From assembly GCA_965204875.1 (NCBI GenBank), contig OZ242020.1:744001-808000 (forward strand): a stretch of DNA of 64,000 nt, in the 5' to 3' direction. The DNA is from Aldehydirespirator sp965204875. Lineage in GTDB: Bacteria; Actinomycetota; Acidimicrobiia; Acidimicrobiales; Aldehydirespiratoraceae. The notes below the pieces were generated by a model that worked only from the letters and a program-made list of their open reading frames with translations, searched no databases and was not told where the DNA came from. Positions 14,991 through 23,764 of the stretch are shown here, one piece after another; position 1 is the stretch's first letter; each line of letters opens with the position of its first letter. Both the position numbers and the translations under genes were made by a program.

Positions 14991-16175
14991 ATGATGGTCG
15001 CGTCCCTCGCCGATCTCATCGCTGCGAAGGGCTATGCCGTGGCCGACGGCGCCATGGGCACGCAGCTTTTCGCCGTGGGTCTCTGCGCCGGCGATCCGCC
15101 CGAGGGTTGGAACCTGACGCACGCCCCCGAGGTGCAAGCGATCCACCGGGCCTACATCAGGGCCGGCGCCGAGTTGCTGATAACCAACAGCTTCGGTGGG
15201 AACCGCTTCCGGTTGGCCCTGCACAACCACCAGGCGCGGGTGGGTGAGTTCAACCGTGCCGCGGCCCGCAACGCCAAGATCGCCGCGGAGATTGAAACGG
15301 AGGCGGCGGCAGAGCGCGAGGTCAATGGCGACAGCGGGGGCGGCAAGAGCGGGGGCGGGGGCGGCGAGCGTGCCAGGCGCGAGGGTGACGGGTGCGAGAG
15401 CGCCGGGCGCGTGGGTGCCGCGGGCGAGAGCGCCGGGCGCGAGAAGGTTGGGGGCAAGAGTGCAGGGGACACGAGTGCCGGGGGCAAGAATGCAGGAGGT
15501 GAGGGTGCCAGGACGGTTCTGGTGGCCGGTTCGATGGGGCCGAGCGGCGAGCTGCTCGAACCGTTGGGCAATGTGTCCGCAGCCGCCTGCCAAGCCGCCT
15601 TCGCCGAGCAGGCCGAAGCCTTGGCCGCGGGCGGCGCCGACCTGCTGTGGATCGAGACCATGAGCGCCCTCGCTGAGCTGGAGGCCGCAGTGCGCGGGGC
15701 GCGCTCGGCCTGCGACCTGCCGGTCGCCGCGACCATGAGCTTCGACACCGCCGGACGCACCATGATGGGTGTCAGCGCCACCGAGCTGGCCGAGCGCCTC
15801 GGCGCGCTGAGCCTGGCCGCGATGGGCGCCAACTGCGGCAACAACGTTGCCGACACCGAGGCGGCCGTTGTCGCCATCGCTTCGTCGGGGACCGCCACGC
15901 CGGTGATCTCCAAACCCAACGCCGGCGTGCCGTGTTGGAGCGGAGACGCGCTCGTCTACGACGGAACGCCCGAGGTGCTGGCGGCACACGCCCACCGGGT
16001 CCGGGGCGCTGGGGTGGCCGTCATCGGCAGCTGTTGCGGCAGCACCCCGGCTCACACCGCCAAGATCGCCGCCGTGCTGCGGGGCGACGAGCCACCGCCG
16101 AACATCGAAGCAGCGCCCCGAGCCGCCCCCGGCACCCCGGACCGCATGGCCCGCCGCCGCTCCCGCCGCGGCTAG
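14991..16175 (+). CDS. Homocysteine S-methyltransferase family protein
   Basis: A 394-residue enzyme of the MetH/BHMT N-terminal family, which moves a methyl group onto homocysteine or a similar thiol using zinc. The TIM barrel shows DGAMGTQLF at the start, TNSFGGNR, GSMGPSGE, GANCGNN and the C-terminal GSCCGSTPAHT. The three zinc cysteines are in GANCG and SCCG. Between about residues 102 and 160 lies an insertion of imperfect Gly/Ser/Lys repeats (positions 15310-15515) not expected in the family; it separates two barrel strands. The start is one of two adjacent ATGs (14991 or 14994). Without a cobalamin-binding domain it probably uses betaine-like, S-methylmethionine-like or corrinoid-protein methyl donors. 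Confidence 0.88.
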   Translation: MMVASLADLIAAKGYAVADGAMGTQLFAVGLCAGDPPEGWNLTHAPEVQAIHRAYIRAGAELLITNSFGGNRFRLALHNHQARVGEFNRAAARNAKIAAEIETEAAAEREVNGDSGGGKSGGGGGERARREGDGCESAGRVGAAGESAGREKVGGKSAGDTSAGGKNAGGEGARTVLVAGSMGPSGELLEPLGNVSAAACQAAFAEQAEALAAGGADLLWIETMSALAELEAAVRGARSACDLPVAATMSFDTAGRTMMGVSATELAERLGALSLAAMGANCGNNVADTEAAVVAIASSGTATPVISKPNAGVPCWSGDALVYDGTPEVLAAHAHRVRGAGVAVIGSCCGSTPAHTAKIAAVLRGDEPPPNIEAAPRAAPGTPDRMARRRSRRG

Positions 16176-16330
16176 GCACCCAGACCGGCGGCCCGCGGCG
16201 GAACTGGCGCCGCTTGAAGGACACCCCGCGGCAAACTGCCAAGACAGGGTGCCTCCTCAACGCGCCGCCGCCGGTAGCTCGCCCGCTTGAATGAGTCCAA
16301 TCGCCGTTACTGCTAGGCGCCGCCGGGGAG

Positions 16331-18043
16331 TCAGTGGCGGAACTGGCGCTGCGAAGTGAGGATCATCGCGATGCCGCGCTCGTTCGCGGCTGCGAGCACC
16401 TCCGCGTCGTTGATCGATCCGCCGGGCTGCACGACCACGGCGACCCCGGCATCGGCTGCCGCGTGCACGCCGTCAGCGAACGGCAGGAAGGCATCGCTGG
16501 CACAGGCGCCTCCGGCGGCTCGGCCCGCGGCTCTGGCGGCGGCGAGCCGGGCCGCCTCGACCCGGTTCTGCTGACCGGCACCGATGCCCCATGACGTGGT
16601 GTCGCGGGCCAGCACGATGGCGTTGGAGCTGGTGCGAGCGCAGACCCGCCAGGCGAACACGGCGTCCGACCGCTCGCGCTCGGTGGGGATCCGCTTCGTG
16701 ACCACCTGCCAGGTGTCTGGATCGGCCTCGAGCCGCTGGGGTGTCTGCACGAGGTAGTCGGTGCCGGCGCTGCCTAGGCTGCGCAGCTCCCATGGCCGGT
16801 CGCCCCCCGCGGCGTGTCCGGGCGGCACCTCCAGCAGGCGGGTGTTGGCACGGCGGGCGGCCAGGCGCGCGATCACGCCCGCCGAGTAGCCCGGAGCGAT
16901 CACCAGATCGGCCTGAGGGGCAGCGACCATGCTCTCAGCGGTGGCCGCGTCGATGACGGCGTTGAAGGCCACGACCCCGCCGAAGGCGCTGCGGGGATCG
17001 CATTCCAGAGCCCGCGAGTAGGCGCCCTCAAGGTCGTCGGCGGCGGACACGCCGCAGGGGTTGGCGTGCTTGACGATGACCGCGACCCGACTCTCCCCCA
17101 AGTCGTGGGCCAGGCGCCATGCGGCCTCTGCATCGGCGAGGTTCAGGTAGCTGGGCGCGGGACCGCCGCGGCGCACCACCGCGTCGAAGAACCCCGCATG
17201 CCCGCGGCGGCGGTAGCGGGCGCCGTGCTGGTGCGGGTTCTCGCCGTAGCGCAGCACCTCGGCCCGCTCCAGTTCCAGACGGATCAACGCAGGCAGGGCC
17301 GCTCCGGCCGCATCTGATCCAGCCGTCCCGGGCACCTCAACCGCAGCGGACCCACTCGCCTCCGACCCGCCAGCCGTCCCGGGCACCCCAGCCGCAGCGG
17401 ACCCACTCGCCTCCGACCCGCCAGCCGTCTCGTACCCACCAGCCGGCTCGGCGCTGGCCGCCGCGCGGCGGAGGGGAGGATCGCAGGTCTGCTCGAACCA
17501 GCGGGCTATGGCGGCCTCGTAGGCCGCGCTGTGCGCGAACGCCTTGCGGGCGAGGCTCCCGCGGCTGGCCGCTGACAGGCGCCCGCGGGACCGCAGCTCC
17601 TCCAGCACCGGCGAGTAGTCGGCCGGGTCCACGAGCACGCCGACGTGGGCGTGGTTCTTGGCCGCGGCTCGCAGCATCGCCGAGCCGCCGATGTCGATCG
17701 TCTCGATGCCCGGGGAGGCCTCGAAGGGGTACAGGTTGACCACCACCAGGTCGATGGGGTCGATGCCGTTGGCGTCGAGGTCGGCTCGATGCCCGGGATC
17801 GTCGCGGTCGGCCAGGATCCCGGCGTGGACCCGCGGGTGCAGGGTCACCACCCGGTGCCCGAGCATCTCCGCCAAGCCGGAATGGTCGGCCACGTCCGTC
17901 ACCGCAAGACCGGCCCCGGCGATCTCCCGAGCCGTGCCTGCGCTGGCGATCAGCTCCCATCCCAGATCGAGGAGGCCGGCGGCCAACCCGACGACGCCCG
18001 TCTTGTCGTAAGCGGAGATCAGCGCCCGCGGCGTCGCGTCCAT
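16331..18043 (-). CDS. purH: Bifunctional AICAR transformylase / IMP cyclohydrolase
   Basis: PurH carries out the last two steps of de novo purine synthesis. The 570-residue protein has the MGS-like IMP cyclohydrolase domain (ISAYDKTGV at the N-terminus, ASAGTA, HPRVHAGIL with the usual K replaced) and the AICARFT domain (LRYGENPHQ, KHANPCG, ECDPRSAFGG, and the C-terminal FADGVHAAADAG and QPGGS). Between the domains, at about residues 198-245 (17313-17433), lies an insertion made of roughly three 48-51-bp repeats encoding Gly/Ala/Ser-rich sequence. This makes the protein longer than the usual 510-530 residues. No other pur gene is beside it. Confidence 0.95.
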   Translation of the reverse strand: MDATPRALISAYDKTGVVGLAAGLLDLGWELIASAGTAREIAGAGLAVTDVADHSGLAEMLGHRVVTLHPRVHAGILADRDDPGHRADLDANGIDPIDLVVVNLYPFEASPGIETIDIGGSAMLRAAAKNHAHVGVLVDPADYSPVLEELRSRGRLSAASRGSLARKAFAHSAAYEAAIARWFEQTCDPPLRRAAASAEPAGGYETAGGSEASGSAAAGVPGTAGGSEASGSAAVEVPGTAGSDAAGAALPALIRLELERAEVLRYGENPHQHGARYRRRGHAGFFDAVVRRGGPAPSYLNLADAEAAWRLAHDLGESRVAVIVKHANPCGVSAADDLEGAYSRALECDPRSAFGGVVAFNAVIDAATAESMVAAPQADLVIAPGYSAGVIARLAARRANTRLLEVPPGHAAGGDRPWELRSLGSAGTDYLVQTPQRLEADPDTWQVVTKRIPTERERSDAVFAWRVCARTSSNAIVLARDTTSWGIGAGQQNRVEAARLAAARAAGRAAGGACASDAFLPFADGVHAAADAGVAVVVQPGGSINDAEVLAAANERGIAMILTSQRQFRH

Positions 18044-18054
18044 CGGCGCTCAAT

Positions 18055-18124
18055 CTATGGCGGCTCGGTGACCTATGGCGGCGATGACCCATACCGGCCC
18101 AGTGACCTATGGCGGCCCGGTGAC
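18055..18124. repeat. Imperfect 16-18-bp tandem repeat upstream of purH
   Basis: About four units of CTATGGCGGC(x)CGGTGAC-type sequence lie between the start of purH and the end of sucD. They occupy the place where the purH promoter should be. Confidence 0.7.
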
Positions 18125-18149
18125 CACGGAGCCGCCGCGCCAGGCGTGA

Positions 18150-19043
18150 TCAGCCTGCGGGCAGCCCCGCCACGACCTCCACCATCAACTCGCCGGCCTC
18201 GGTCGGGTTGGATCCCACGAGCGCGCCGGCGGCGGTGAGCGCCTCGATCTTGGCCGCGGCCGTGCCCTTGTCGCCCGAGACGATCGCTCCCGCATGGCCC
18301 ATCTTCTTGCCGGGCGGGGCGGTGACGCCCGCCACGTAGGCCACCACCGGCTTGGTCATGTTCTCGGCGATGAACTCGGCGGCCTCCTCCTCGGCCGACC
18401 CGCCGATCTCACCGATCATCATCACAGCCCCGGTCTCGGGATCGGCCTCGAAAGCGGCCAGGCAGTCGATGAAGCTGGTGCCCGGGACCGGGTCGCCGCC
18501 GATTCCCACGCAGGTGGTGACGCCTATCCGTTGCTGCTTCAGCTCGTACAGGGCCTGGTAGGTGAGCGTGCCCGAGCGGCTCACGATGCCCACCGGCCCG
18601 CCCGGGCGGGCGATGTGACCGGCGGTGATGCCGATGTTGCACCGGCCGGGGCTGATGACGCCGGGGCAGTTCGGGCCCAGCAGGCGAACGTCGGGATGGT
18701 CGCGGCGCAGCTTGTTGAACAGGAACGCCTCGTCGTGCGCCGGCACGCCCTCGGTGATCACCACGACCAGCTCGAGACCGGCCGCAGCCGCCTCCAGCAC
18801 CGCGCCGAGCACGCCGGGCGCGGGGATGAACACGCAACCGGCCGTTGCGCCGGTGGCCTCCACCGCGTCGGCCACGGTGGCGAAGACGGGGACGCCGTCC
18901 ACGTCGGTGCCCGCCTTGCGCGGGTTGGTGCCCGCCACCACCAACGTTCCGTAGTCGCGGTTGAGCAGGCCGTAGTAGCGGCCCTGCGAGCCGGTCAGGC
19001 CCTGGTACACGACCCGCGTGCTCTCGTCCACGAAGATGCTCAC
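18150..19043 (-). CDS. sucD: Succinyl-CoA synthetase alpha subunit
   Basis: SucD binds CoA and is phosphorylated on His during the TCA-cycle conversion of succinyl-CoA to succinate with ATP or GTP formation. The 297-residue protein shows the CoA-binding Rossmann start (VYQGLTGSQGRYYG), GTNPRKAG, NCPGVISPG, SRSGTLTYQ, GGDPVPGTSF, and the phosphohistidine loop GHAGAIVSGDKGTA. ATG 19043 overlaps the sucC stop by four bases (ATGA), so the subunits are coupled. Confidence 0.97.
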   Translation of the reverse strand: MSIFVDESTRVVYQGLTGSQGRYYGLLNRDYGTLVVAGTNPRKAGTDVDGVPVFATVADAVEATGATAGCVFIPAPGVLGAVLEAAAAGLELVVVITEGVPAHDEAFLFNKLRRDHPDVRLLGPNCPGVISPGRCNIGITAGHIARPGGPVGIVSRSGTLTYQALYELKQQRIGVTTCVGIGGDPVPGTSFIDCLAAFEADPETGAVMMIGEIGGSAEEEAAEFIAENMTKPVVAYVAGVTAPPGKKMGHAGAIVSGDKGTAAAKIEALTAAGALVGSNPTEAGELMVEVVAGLPAG

Positions 19044-20212
19044 GGCGCGGCCTCGGAGCGTATCGGCCGGGCGGCGCCCGCCAGCGCCACGGCCCGGCGG
19101 GCGGCGTCGAGCATCGTGGACTCCATCATCACCGTGTCGCTCACGTGCGGTGCCAGCAGCTCGCGGCCCTCGGTCGCGTTGGTGCCGTCGAGGCGGATCA
19201 CGATCGGAGCGTCGATGTCCACCCGCCGAAGTGCCTCGATGATCCCGTTGGCCACCTCCTCGCCGCGGGTTATGCCGCCGAAGATGTTGATGAGGATGGC
19301 CCGCACCGCCGGGTCGTTGTTGATCACCTCGAGAGCGCCGGCCATCACCTCGGCATTGGCACCGCCGCCGATGTCGAGGAAGTTGGCCGGCCTGCCGCCT
19401 GCCTGGTTGACCACATCGACGGTGCTCATGGCCAGGCCGGCACCGTTGGCGATGACGCCCACCGAGCCCTCGAGCCCCACGTACTGCAGCCCCCTGGCCC
19501 GGGCCGCCTGCTCGCGCTCGTCGCGGGCCTGGGTGGCGTCGTATTCGGCGTAGTCGGCGTGGCGGAAGACGCTGTTGGTGTCGAGGGTGACCTTGGCGTC
19601 GAGCAGCACCACAGCGCCGCCGGTGGTGAGGATCAGCGGGTTGACCTCGACCAGGTCGGCGTCAGCGTCCACGTAGGCGCGGTAGAGCCTTGACAGGACG
19701 CCGGCCACCGCGCCCGCATGGGCGTCTGGAATGCGCGCCGCGGACACCCAGCGGCGGCAGGCCTGCTCCGCCAGCCCGTCCACCGGGTCTATGTGGATGC
19801 GTGCGATGGCCTCGGGGTCGGCGGCTGCCACCGTCTCGATGTCAACGCCGCCCTGCGCCGAGAGCATCCCCAGATGCTGCTTGGCGGACCGGTCCAGCGT
19901 GAAGCTGGCGTAGTACTCCTCGGCGATGTCCGACGCCTTCTCGATCCACAGCCGCCGCACGATGTGTCCCGAGATGTCGAGGCCCAGGATGGCACCGGCA
20001 CGCAGGCGGACCGAATCGAGGTCCGTGGCCAGCTTCACGCCCCCGGCCTTGCCCCTGCCGCCGGTATGGACCTGGGCCTTCACCACCACCGGTGTTCCCA
20101 GCCGAGCAGCGGCCGCCACCGCCTCGTCGACGGTGAACGCGATCTCGCCCTCAGGAACGGGCATCCCGAACCGGGCGAAGAGCTCCTTGCCCTGATGCTC
20201 AAACAGATCCAC
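19040..20212 (-). CDS. sucC: Succinyl-CoA synthetase beta subunit
   Basis: SucC carries the ATP-grasp domain and the nucleotide- and succinate-binding sites. The 390-residue protein begins VDLFEHQGKELF at GTG 20212, the expected N-terminus. It shows KAQVHTGGRGKAGGV, EVNPLI in the ATP-grasp, and GGANAEVMAGALEVI, ILINIFGGITRGEEVA and LDGTNATEGRELL in the C-terminal ligase domain. It lies directly upstream of sucD, overlapping it by four bases. The frame is open further upstream, but that stretch is repeat DNA. Confidence 0.97.
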   Translation of the reverse strand: MDLFEHQGKELFARFGMPVPEGEIAFTVDEAVAAAARLGTPVVVKAQVHTGGRGKAGGVKLATDLDSVRLRAGAILGLDISGHIVRRLWIEKASDIAEEYYASFTLDRSAKQHLGMLSAQGGVDIETVAAADPEAIARIHIDPVDGLAEQACRRWVSAARIPDAHAGAVAGVLSRLYRAYVDADADLVEVNPLILTTGGAVVLLDAKVTLDTNSVFRHADYAEYDATQARDEREQAARARGLQYVGLEGSVGVIANGAGLAMSTVDVVNQAGGRPANFLDIGGGANAEVMAGALEVINNDPAVRAILINIFGGITRGEEVANGIIEALRRVDIDAPIVIRLDGTNATEGRELLAPHVSDTVMMESTMLDAARRAVALAGAARPIRSEAAP

Positions 20213-20229
20213 CGCGAATGATACTAGGG

Positions 20230-20449
20230 GGCGATCCCCCGTGGACCGGGGACCCGCTTCGCTCACCCCGAGCGAAGACCCGACACCGCGGGCGATCCCC
20301 GTGGACCGGGGACCCGTCGCTCGGTGGATCGGGCGGCTGAGACCTCAGGTGGGCGATGCCCGTGGACCGGAGACCCGTGACACGCATGGCGCGCCTTGAT
20401 CCCAGCCGGGGCGATACTGGACAGCGATGCCCGTGGAACGGGGACCCCG
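20230..20449 (+). repeat. Four-copy dispersed 26-bp repeat
   Basis: Copies of GCGATNCCCGTGGA(C/A)CGGGGACCCG stand at about 20230, 20291, 20352 and 20424, the first three at 61-bp intervals. The fourth overlaps the ATG of the next gene, so its first codons come from the repeat. The core GTGGACCGGGGAC is nearly palindromic. It lies between the sucC start and a divergent small membrane-protein gene. Confidence 0.85.
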
Positions 20450-20915
20450 CTTCAACGGTCGCTCCGCCCTCGTCGTCGGCCTCGCCGGCGTGGTGACGGC
20501 TGCGGCACTGCTGATCGGGGTGCTCTGGCTGGCCGGGTCCGGCGGCGAGGTGGAGATCCGTCTAGGCGACCGCGACTTCCGTGACATGCGGGCCGACCGC
20601 ATCAGCGCCGAGATCGCGCAGGGGGGTCCGATCCTGTTCGGCGACGTGGCCGGCGGCGAACTCGACATCTACCTCCAGCACGTCTCCGATGACCCAGGCA
20701 CGGGATGGCTCGCCTTCGAAGCCCGCCGGGCGGGCCAGAATCGTGACTGCTTCTTCGAGTGGGAGGCCGCGGGATCGTTCTTCGTCAACAGCTGCGACCC
20801 CTCCGACACCGTGGACGCCCGGGGAAGCGGGCTGCGCCATTTCGAGGTGACTGTGGTAGACCAAGATGTGCGGGTGAACATCAGCCGACACTCGAAAGCA
20901 GCCGTGACCGAATGA
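20427..20915 (+). CDS. Small membrane-anchored protein of unknown function
   Basis: A 162-residue protein with a short Arg-containing N-terminus, one hydrophobic span (about residues 14-37, SALVVGLAGVV...LLIGVLWLAG) and an exported or extracytoplasmic domain of about 120 residues with two Cys residues (near 105 and 119). The arrangement suggests a signal anchor with an outward-facing Rieske-like or small beta domain; its Cys and His placement does not match a full Rieske site, so no function is claimed. The first codons lie in the fourth copy of a 26-bp repeat. The 3' end takes part in a junction duplication with the next gene. Confidence 0.65.
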   Translation: MPVERGPRFNGRSALVVGLAGVVTAAALLIGVLWLAGSGGEVEIRLGDRDFRDMRADRISAEIAQGGPILFGDVAGGELDIYLQHVSDDPGTGWLAFEARRAGQNRDCFFEWEAAGSFFVNSCDPSDTVDARGSGLRHFEVTVVDQDVRVNISRHSKAAVTE

Positions 20916-21066
20916 GCACCCCACCGCCGCCGAGAACACCGGCCGCCGCCGGCACCGTCGACACTTGAGGCAGCCGTGACTGAAACCAGCGCCCAGAAGC
21001 CGACGAGAACACCGGCCGCCACCGGACTCCTCGACACTCGAGGGCAGCCGTGTCCGAGGTGAGCGC
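20898..21066 (+). repeat. Imperfect tandem duplication at a gene junction
   Basis: Two units of about 74 bp, each beginning GCAGCCGTG and containing GAGAACACCGGCCGCC and a TCGACACT(T/C)GAG tail, fill the gap between the small membrane protein and the AlaX gene; a third GCAGCCGTG opens the AlaX start. The unit includes both the last codons of the upstream gene and the start of the downstream one. Confidence 0.8.
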
Positions 21067-21778
21067 CACCGACCGGATCTTCTTGAGGGATGCCCAGTGC
21101 CGGGTCTTCGAAGCGACCGTCGTCGCCGCCGAAGAGAGCCGGCTGGCACTCGATGCCACCGCCTTCTACGCCACCAGCGGAGGCCAGCCTCACGACACCG
21201 GCCGCCTGAGCTGGGCCGGTGGCTCAGCCGCTGTCACCGACGTGCGCGGCCACGAAGCGGTGTGGCACACCATCGACTCCCCAGCCGCACCGGCCGTGGG
21301 CACCGCAGTGCGCGGCGAGCTCGACTGGGAGCGCCGCCACGCCCTGATGCGCACCCATACGGCACTTCACATCCTGTGCGGCGTTATCTACAGGAACTGG
21401 GGGGTGGCAGTGACGGGCGGAAACATGGCGCCCCTGTCGGCTCGCATGGACTTCGAGTTCAACCCGCTGCCCGAGGGGTTCGCCGCGGAGGTCACAGACC
21501 TGGTCAACGCCGAGATCGCGGCCGACCGGCCCATCGAGATCTCGTTCCTGCCCCGATCCGAGGCGCTCGCCGACGACGACCTGATCCGCACCAAGGTCAA
21601 CCTCATCCCCGAGTCCGTCGCCGAGATCCGGGTGGTGGACATAGTGGGGCTCGACCGCCAGGCCGACGGCGGCACGCACCTGCCCTCGACCGGCGGCGTG
21701 GGCCGGTTCGAGGTGGTCAAGACCGAGTCGAAGGGCAAGGGCAACAAGCGCCTGCGCATCGCCGTCCACGATGCCTGA
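21050..21778 (+). CDS. Alanyl-tRNA editing protein (AlaX-type)
   Basis: AlaX proteins hydrolyse Ser-tRNA(Ala) and Gly-tRNA(Ala) in trans and so guard against mistranslation. The 242-residue protein matches the AlaRS editing domain: TSGGQPHDTG near residues 43-52, RTHTALHIL with the HxxxH zinc ligands near 104-108, FEFNP, and the C-terminal GGTHLPSTGGVG where the third ligand usually lies in a Cys- or His-containing stretch. Length fits AlaX-M/L types. GTG 21050 lies in the third element of a junction duplication. An intact alaS is not in the window. Confidence 0.88.
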   Translation: MSEVSATDRIFLRDAQCRVFEATVVAAEESRLALDATAFYATSGGQPHDTGRLSWAGGSAAVTDVRGHEAVWHTIDSPAAPAVGTAVRGELDWERRHALMRTHTALHILCGVIYRNWGVAVTGGNMAPLSARMDFEFNPLPEGFAAEVTDLVNAEIAADRPIEISFLPRSEALADDDLIRTKVNLIPESVAEIRVVDIVGLDRQADGGTHLPSTGGVGRFEVVKTESKGKGNKRLRIAVHDA

Positions 21779-21846
21779 GGCTGCTGAAGAGGTGCTGAAG
21801 AACATCGGGGTTGCAATCGAACAGCGGGTGCAGTAGATTGACTTTC

Positions 21847-22587
21847 ATGGAAATTGCAATTATCTCCGTGATGGGTGCCGGACTCCTCGGGTACATAGGT
21901 ATCCTGGCCCGGTTCCTGTTCAGCCAGAACGCCCAGCGCGCAGCCGAGCACATTGAGGCATTGAAGGCCATCGCCGCGCAAGGCCAACGCACCGACGGAC
22001 TACACCACCAAGCCATGGAGGCCATCGCCGCGCAAGGCCAACATGCCGACGGACTACACCGCCGAGCCATGGAAGCCATCGCCGCGCAGGGCCAACGCAT
22101 CGAAGAACTGCACCTCAAAGCCACGGCAGCGATCGCCGCGCAAGGCCAACGCACCGAAGAACTCCACCTCAAAGCCACGGCAGCGATCGCCGCGCAAGGC
22201 CAACGCACCGAAGAACTCCACCTCAAAGCCACGGCAGCGATCGCCGCGCAAGGCCAACGCAGCGAAGAACTCCACCTCAATGCCATCAACCGAACCGAAG
22301 AACTACACCGCCGAGCCATGAAGGCCATCGCCGCGCAAGGCCAACGCACCGAAGAACTACACCTCAAAGCCATGGCAGCGATCGCCGCGCAGGGCCAACG
22401 CACCGAAGAACTGCATCTCAAGGCCATGGAAGCCATCGCCACGATGGACCGCGAGCACCGCGAGCACCGCGAGAAGCTGCATGCGGAGACAATGAACGAG
22501 CTGGCCAGCCTGCACCGTGCGCACGCAGCGCTCAGCGAGCGGACCGCTGTGCTCGAGACCAGAGCCGGCTTGCCGGCGCCTGCATAA
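21847..22587 (+). CDS. Membrane-anchored coiled-coil protein with 18-residue tandem repeats
   Basis: A 246-residue protein: an N-terminal hydrophobic span (about 2-22), then about nine units of an 18-residue repeat of the type AIAAQGQRTEELHLKAMA, then a more ordinary helix ending LSERTAVLETRAGL. The repeats are encoded by almost identical 54-bp units between 21960 and 22440, so they are recent expansions. All-helical heptad-like content predicts a long rod held at the membrane. The layout matches the interrupted gene at 60764-62388, which also has a leading span and short coiled-coil repeats. Function is unknown; such proteins are sometimes seen in cell-division or envelope contexts. The ATG was chosen because the span begins directly after it. 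Confidence 0.75.
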   Translation: MEIAIISVMGAGLLGYIGILARFLFSQNAQRAAEHIEALKAIAAQGQRTDGLHHQAMEAIAAQGQHADGLHRRAMEAIAAQGQRIEELHLKATAAIAAQGQRTEELHLKATAAIAAQGQRTEELHLKATAAIAAQGQRSEELHLNAINRTEELHRRAMKAIAAQGQRTEELHLKAMAAIAAQGQRTEELHLKAMEAIATMDREHREHREKLHAETMNELASLHRAHAALSERTAVLETRAGLPAPA

Positions 22588-22736
22588 CGTGGCGCCGCTT
22601 CCGGCGCTGCCCCCAGACACCTGGTTAAGGGCGAGGCGAACCCGAAGCTCAAACGCTGATCGCCGCGCCCCGGCACGACCGGCGAGGTTCGAGTCCGCTG
22701 TCAGGCCCTGAAGCCCGTGACGGGGACGATCAAGAC

Positions 22737-23672
22737 CTAGCCGTCTAGACGGTCGCAGTACTCGACCATGCGCCGGCAGATCGCGGCCACCTCGCCGATG
22801 TCGTCTGTGTACTGTGACGGCTTCATGCAGAACAGCGAGTAGCCGGCTGCCACTTGCTCGTCGATCGCCGCTAGAGCCTCGCCGACATCGGCCACTGCGT
22901 CCGGCGACGCGAACGTGGCCCGGGTGCCGCCCACCAACTCGATCTCGGAGATGTCGCGCCCGGCGCCCGCCAGGCCGCGCGCCAGCTGCGCGAGGTCGTC
23001 CGCCGTCGGCACGCCGAACGGGTGGAAGCCGCTGCCGTATCGGGCCATGCGGCGGACCAGCGCCGGATGCATCCGCTCGCCCCCGAACCACATGCGCGGC
23101 CCGCCCGTCCGCCAGGGGCCGGGCTCGCAGTAGACGTCGGTGAAGCTGAAGTAGCGTCCGGCGAAGCTCGCGGGCGAGCCGTTCCACAGCCGCGACATGG
23201 CCTCGAGGTGCTCGTCGAGGATCCGGCCCCGCTCGCGGAAGGCCAAGCCGTGGGCCTCGTACTCGGCTTGCTGCCAGGACACGGTGGGCTGCACGACCAG
23301 CCTGCCCTCACACAGCAGGTCGATGGTGGCGAGATCCTTGGCCAGCAGGATCGGGTGACGCAAGGGTGCGATGATCGCGCAGGCGACCACCCGCACGCGG
23401 CTGGTCGCGGACGCCACCGCGGCCAGGGTGGCGACCGAGCTCGGCCACGGCGTCAGGGGGTCCTGGTTCCCGACGGCCGCATACATTCTCGGGTTGCTCA
23501 TCAGCCCGGCAGCGGCGGCGTCAGGGCCGAGCATTGTCTGCTCGCTCACCATCACCGCATCGAACCCGGTGCCCTCGGCGATGCGGGCCAGCTCGACCAG
23601 ACCGCGCATGTCGCGGGGATCGAGCATGGTGTGGTTCTCGGTGAGGATCATCAGCATCCCAGGCGCCGCCAT
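22737..23672 (-). CDS. LLM-class (luciferase-like) oxidoreductase, probably F420-dependent
   Basis: A 311-residue TIM-barrel oxidoreductase of the bacterial luciferase superfamily. It shows MILTENHTMLDP at the first strand, GFDAVMVSEQ, LATIDLLCEGRL and the FxGRYFSFTDV segment that is common to actinobacterial F420-dependent members, then PRMWFGGERMHPALVRRMARYGSGFHP. Family enzymes reduce or oxidise alcohols, imines or nitro groups using F420H2 or FMN. The substrate is unknown. No clear operon partner: the SDR gene upstream on the same strand starts about 90 bp away. Confidence 0.85.
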   Translation of the reverse strand: MAAPGMLMILTENHTMLDPRDMRGLVELARIAEGTGFDAVMVSEQTMLGPDAAAAGLMSNPRMYAAVGNQDPLTPWPSSVATLAAVASATSRVRVVACAIIAPLRHPILLAKDLATIDLLCEGRLVVQPTVSWQQAEYEAHGLAFRERGRILDEHLEAMSRLWNGSPASFAGRYFSFTDVYCEPGPWRTGGPRMWFGGERMHPALVRRMARYGSGFHPFGVPTADDLAQLARGLAGAGRDISEIELVGGTRATFASPDAVADVGEALAAIDEQVAAGYSLFCMKPSQYTDDIGEVAAICRRMVEYCDRLDG

Positions 23673-23764
23673 GTCAGCGGCCCATCACCGAGCCGCTACC
23701 GGCGCAGCCATTGCGGGCATGACCGCACAAGGCAAGCCCAGAGCTGATGGCCGCAACAGCCACG

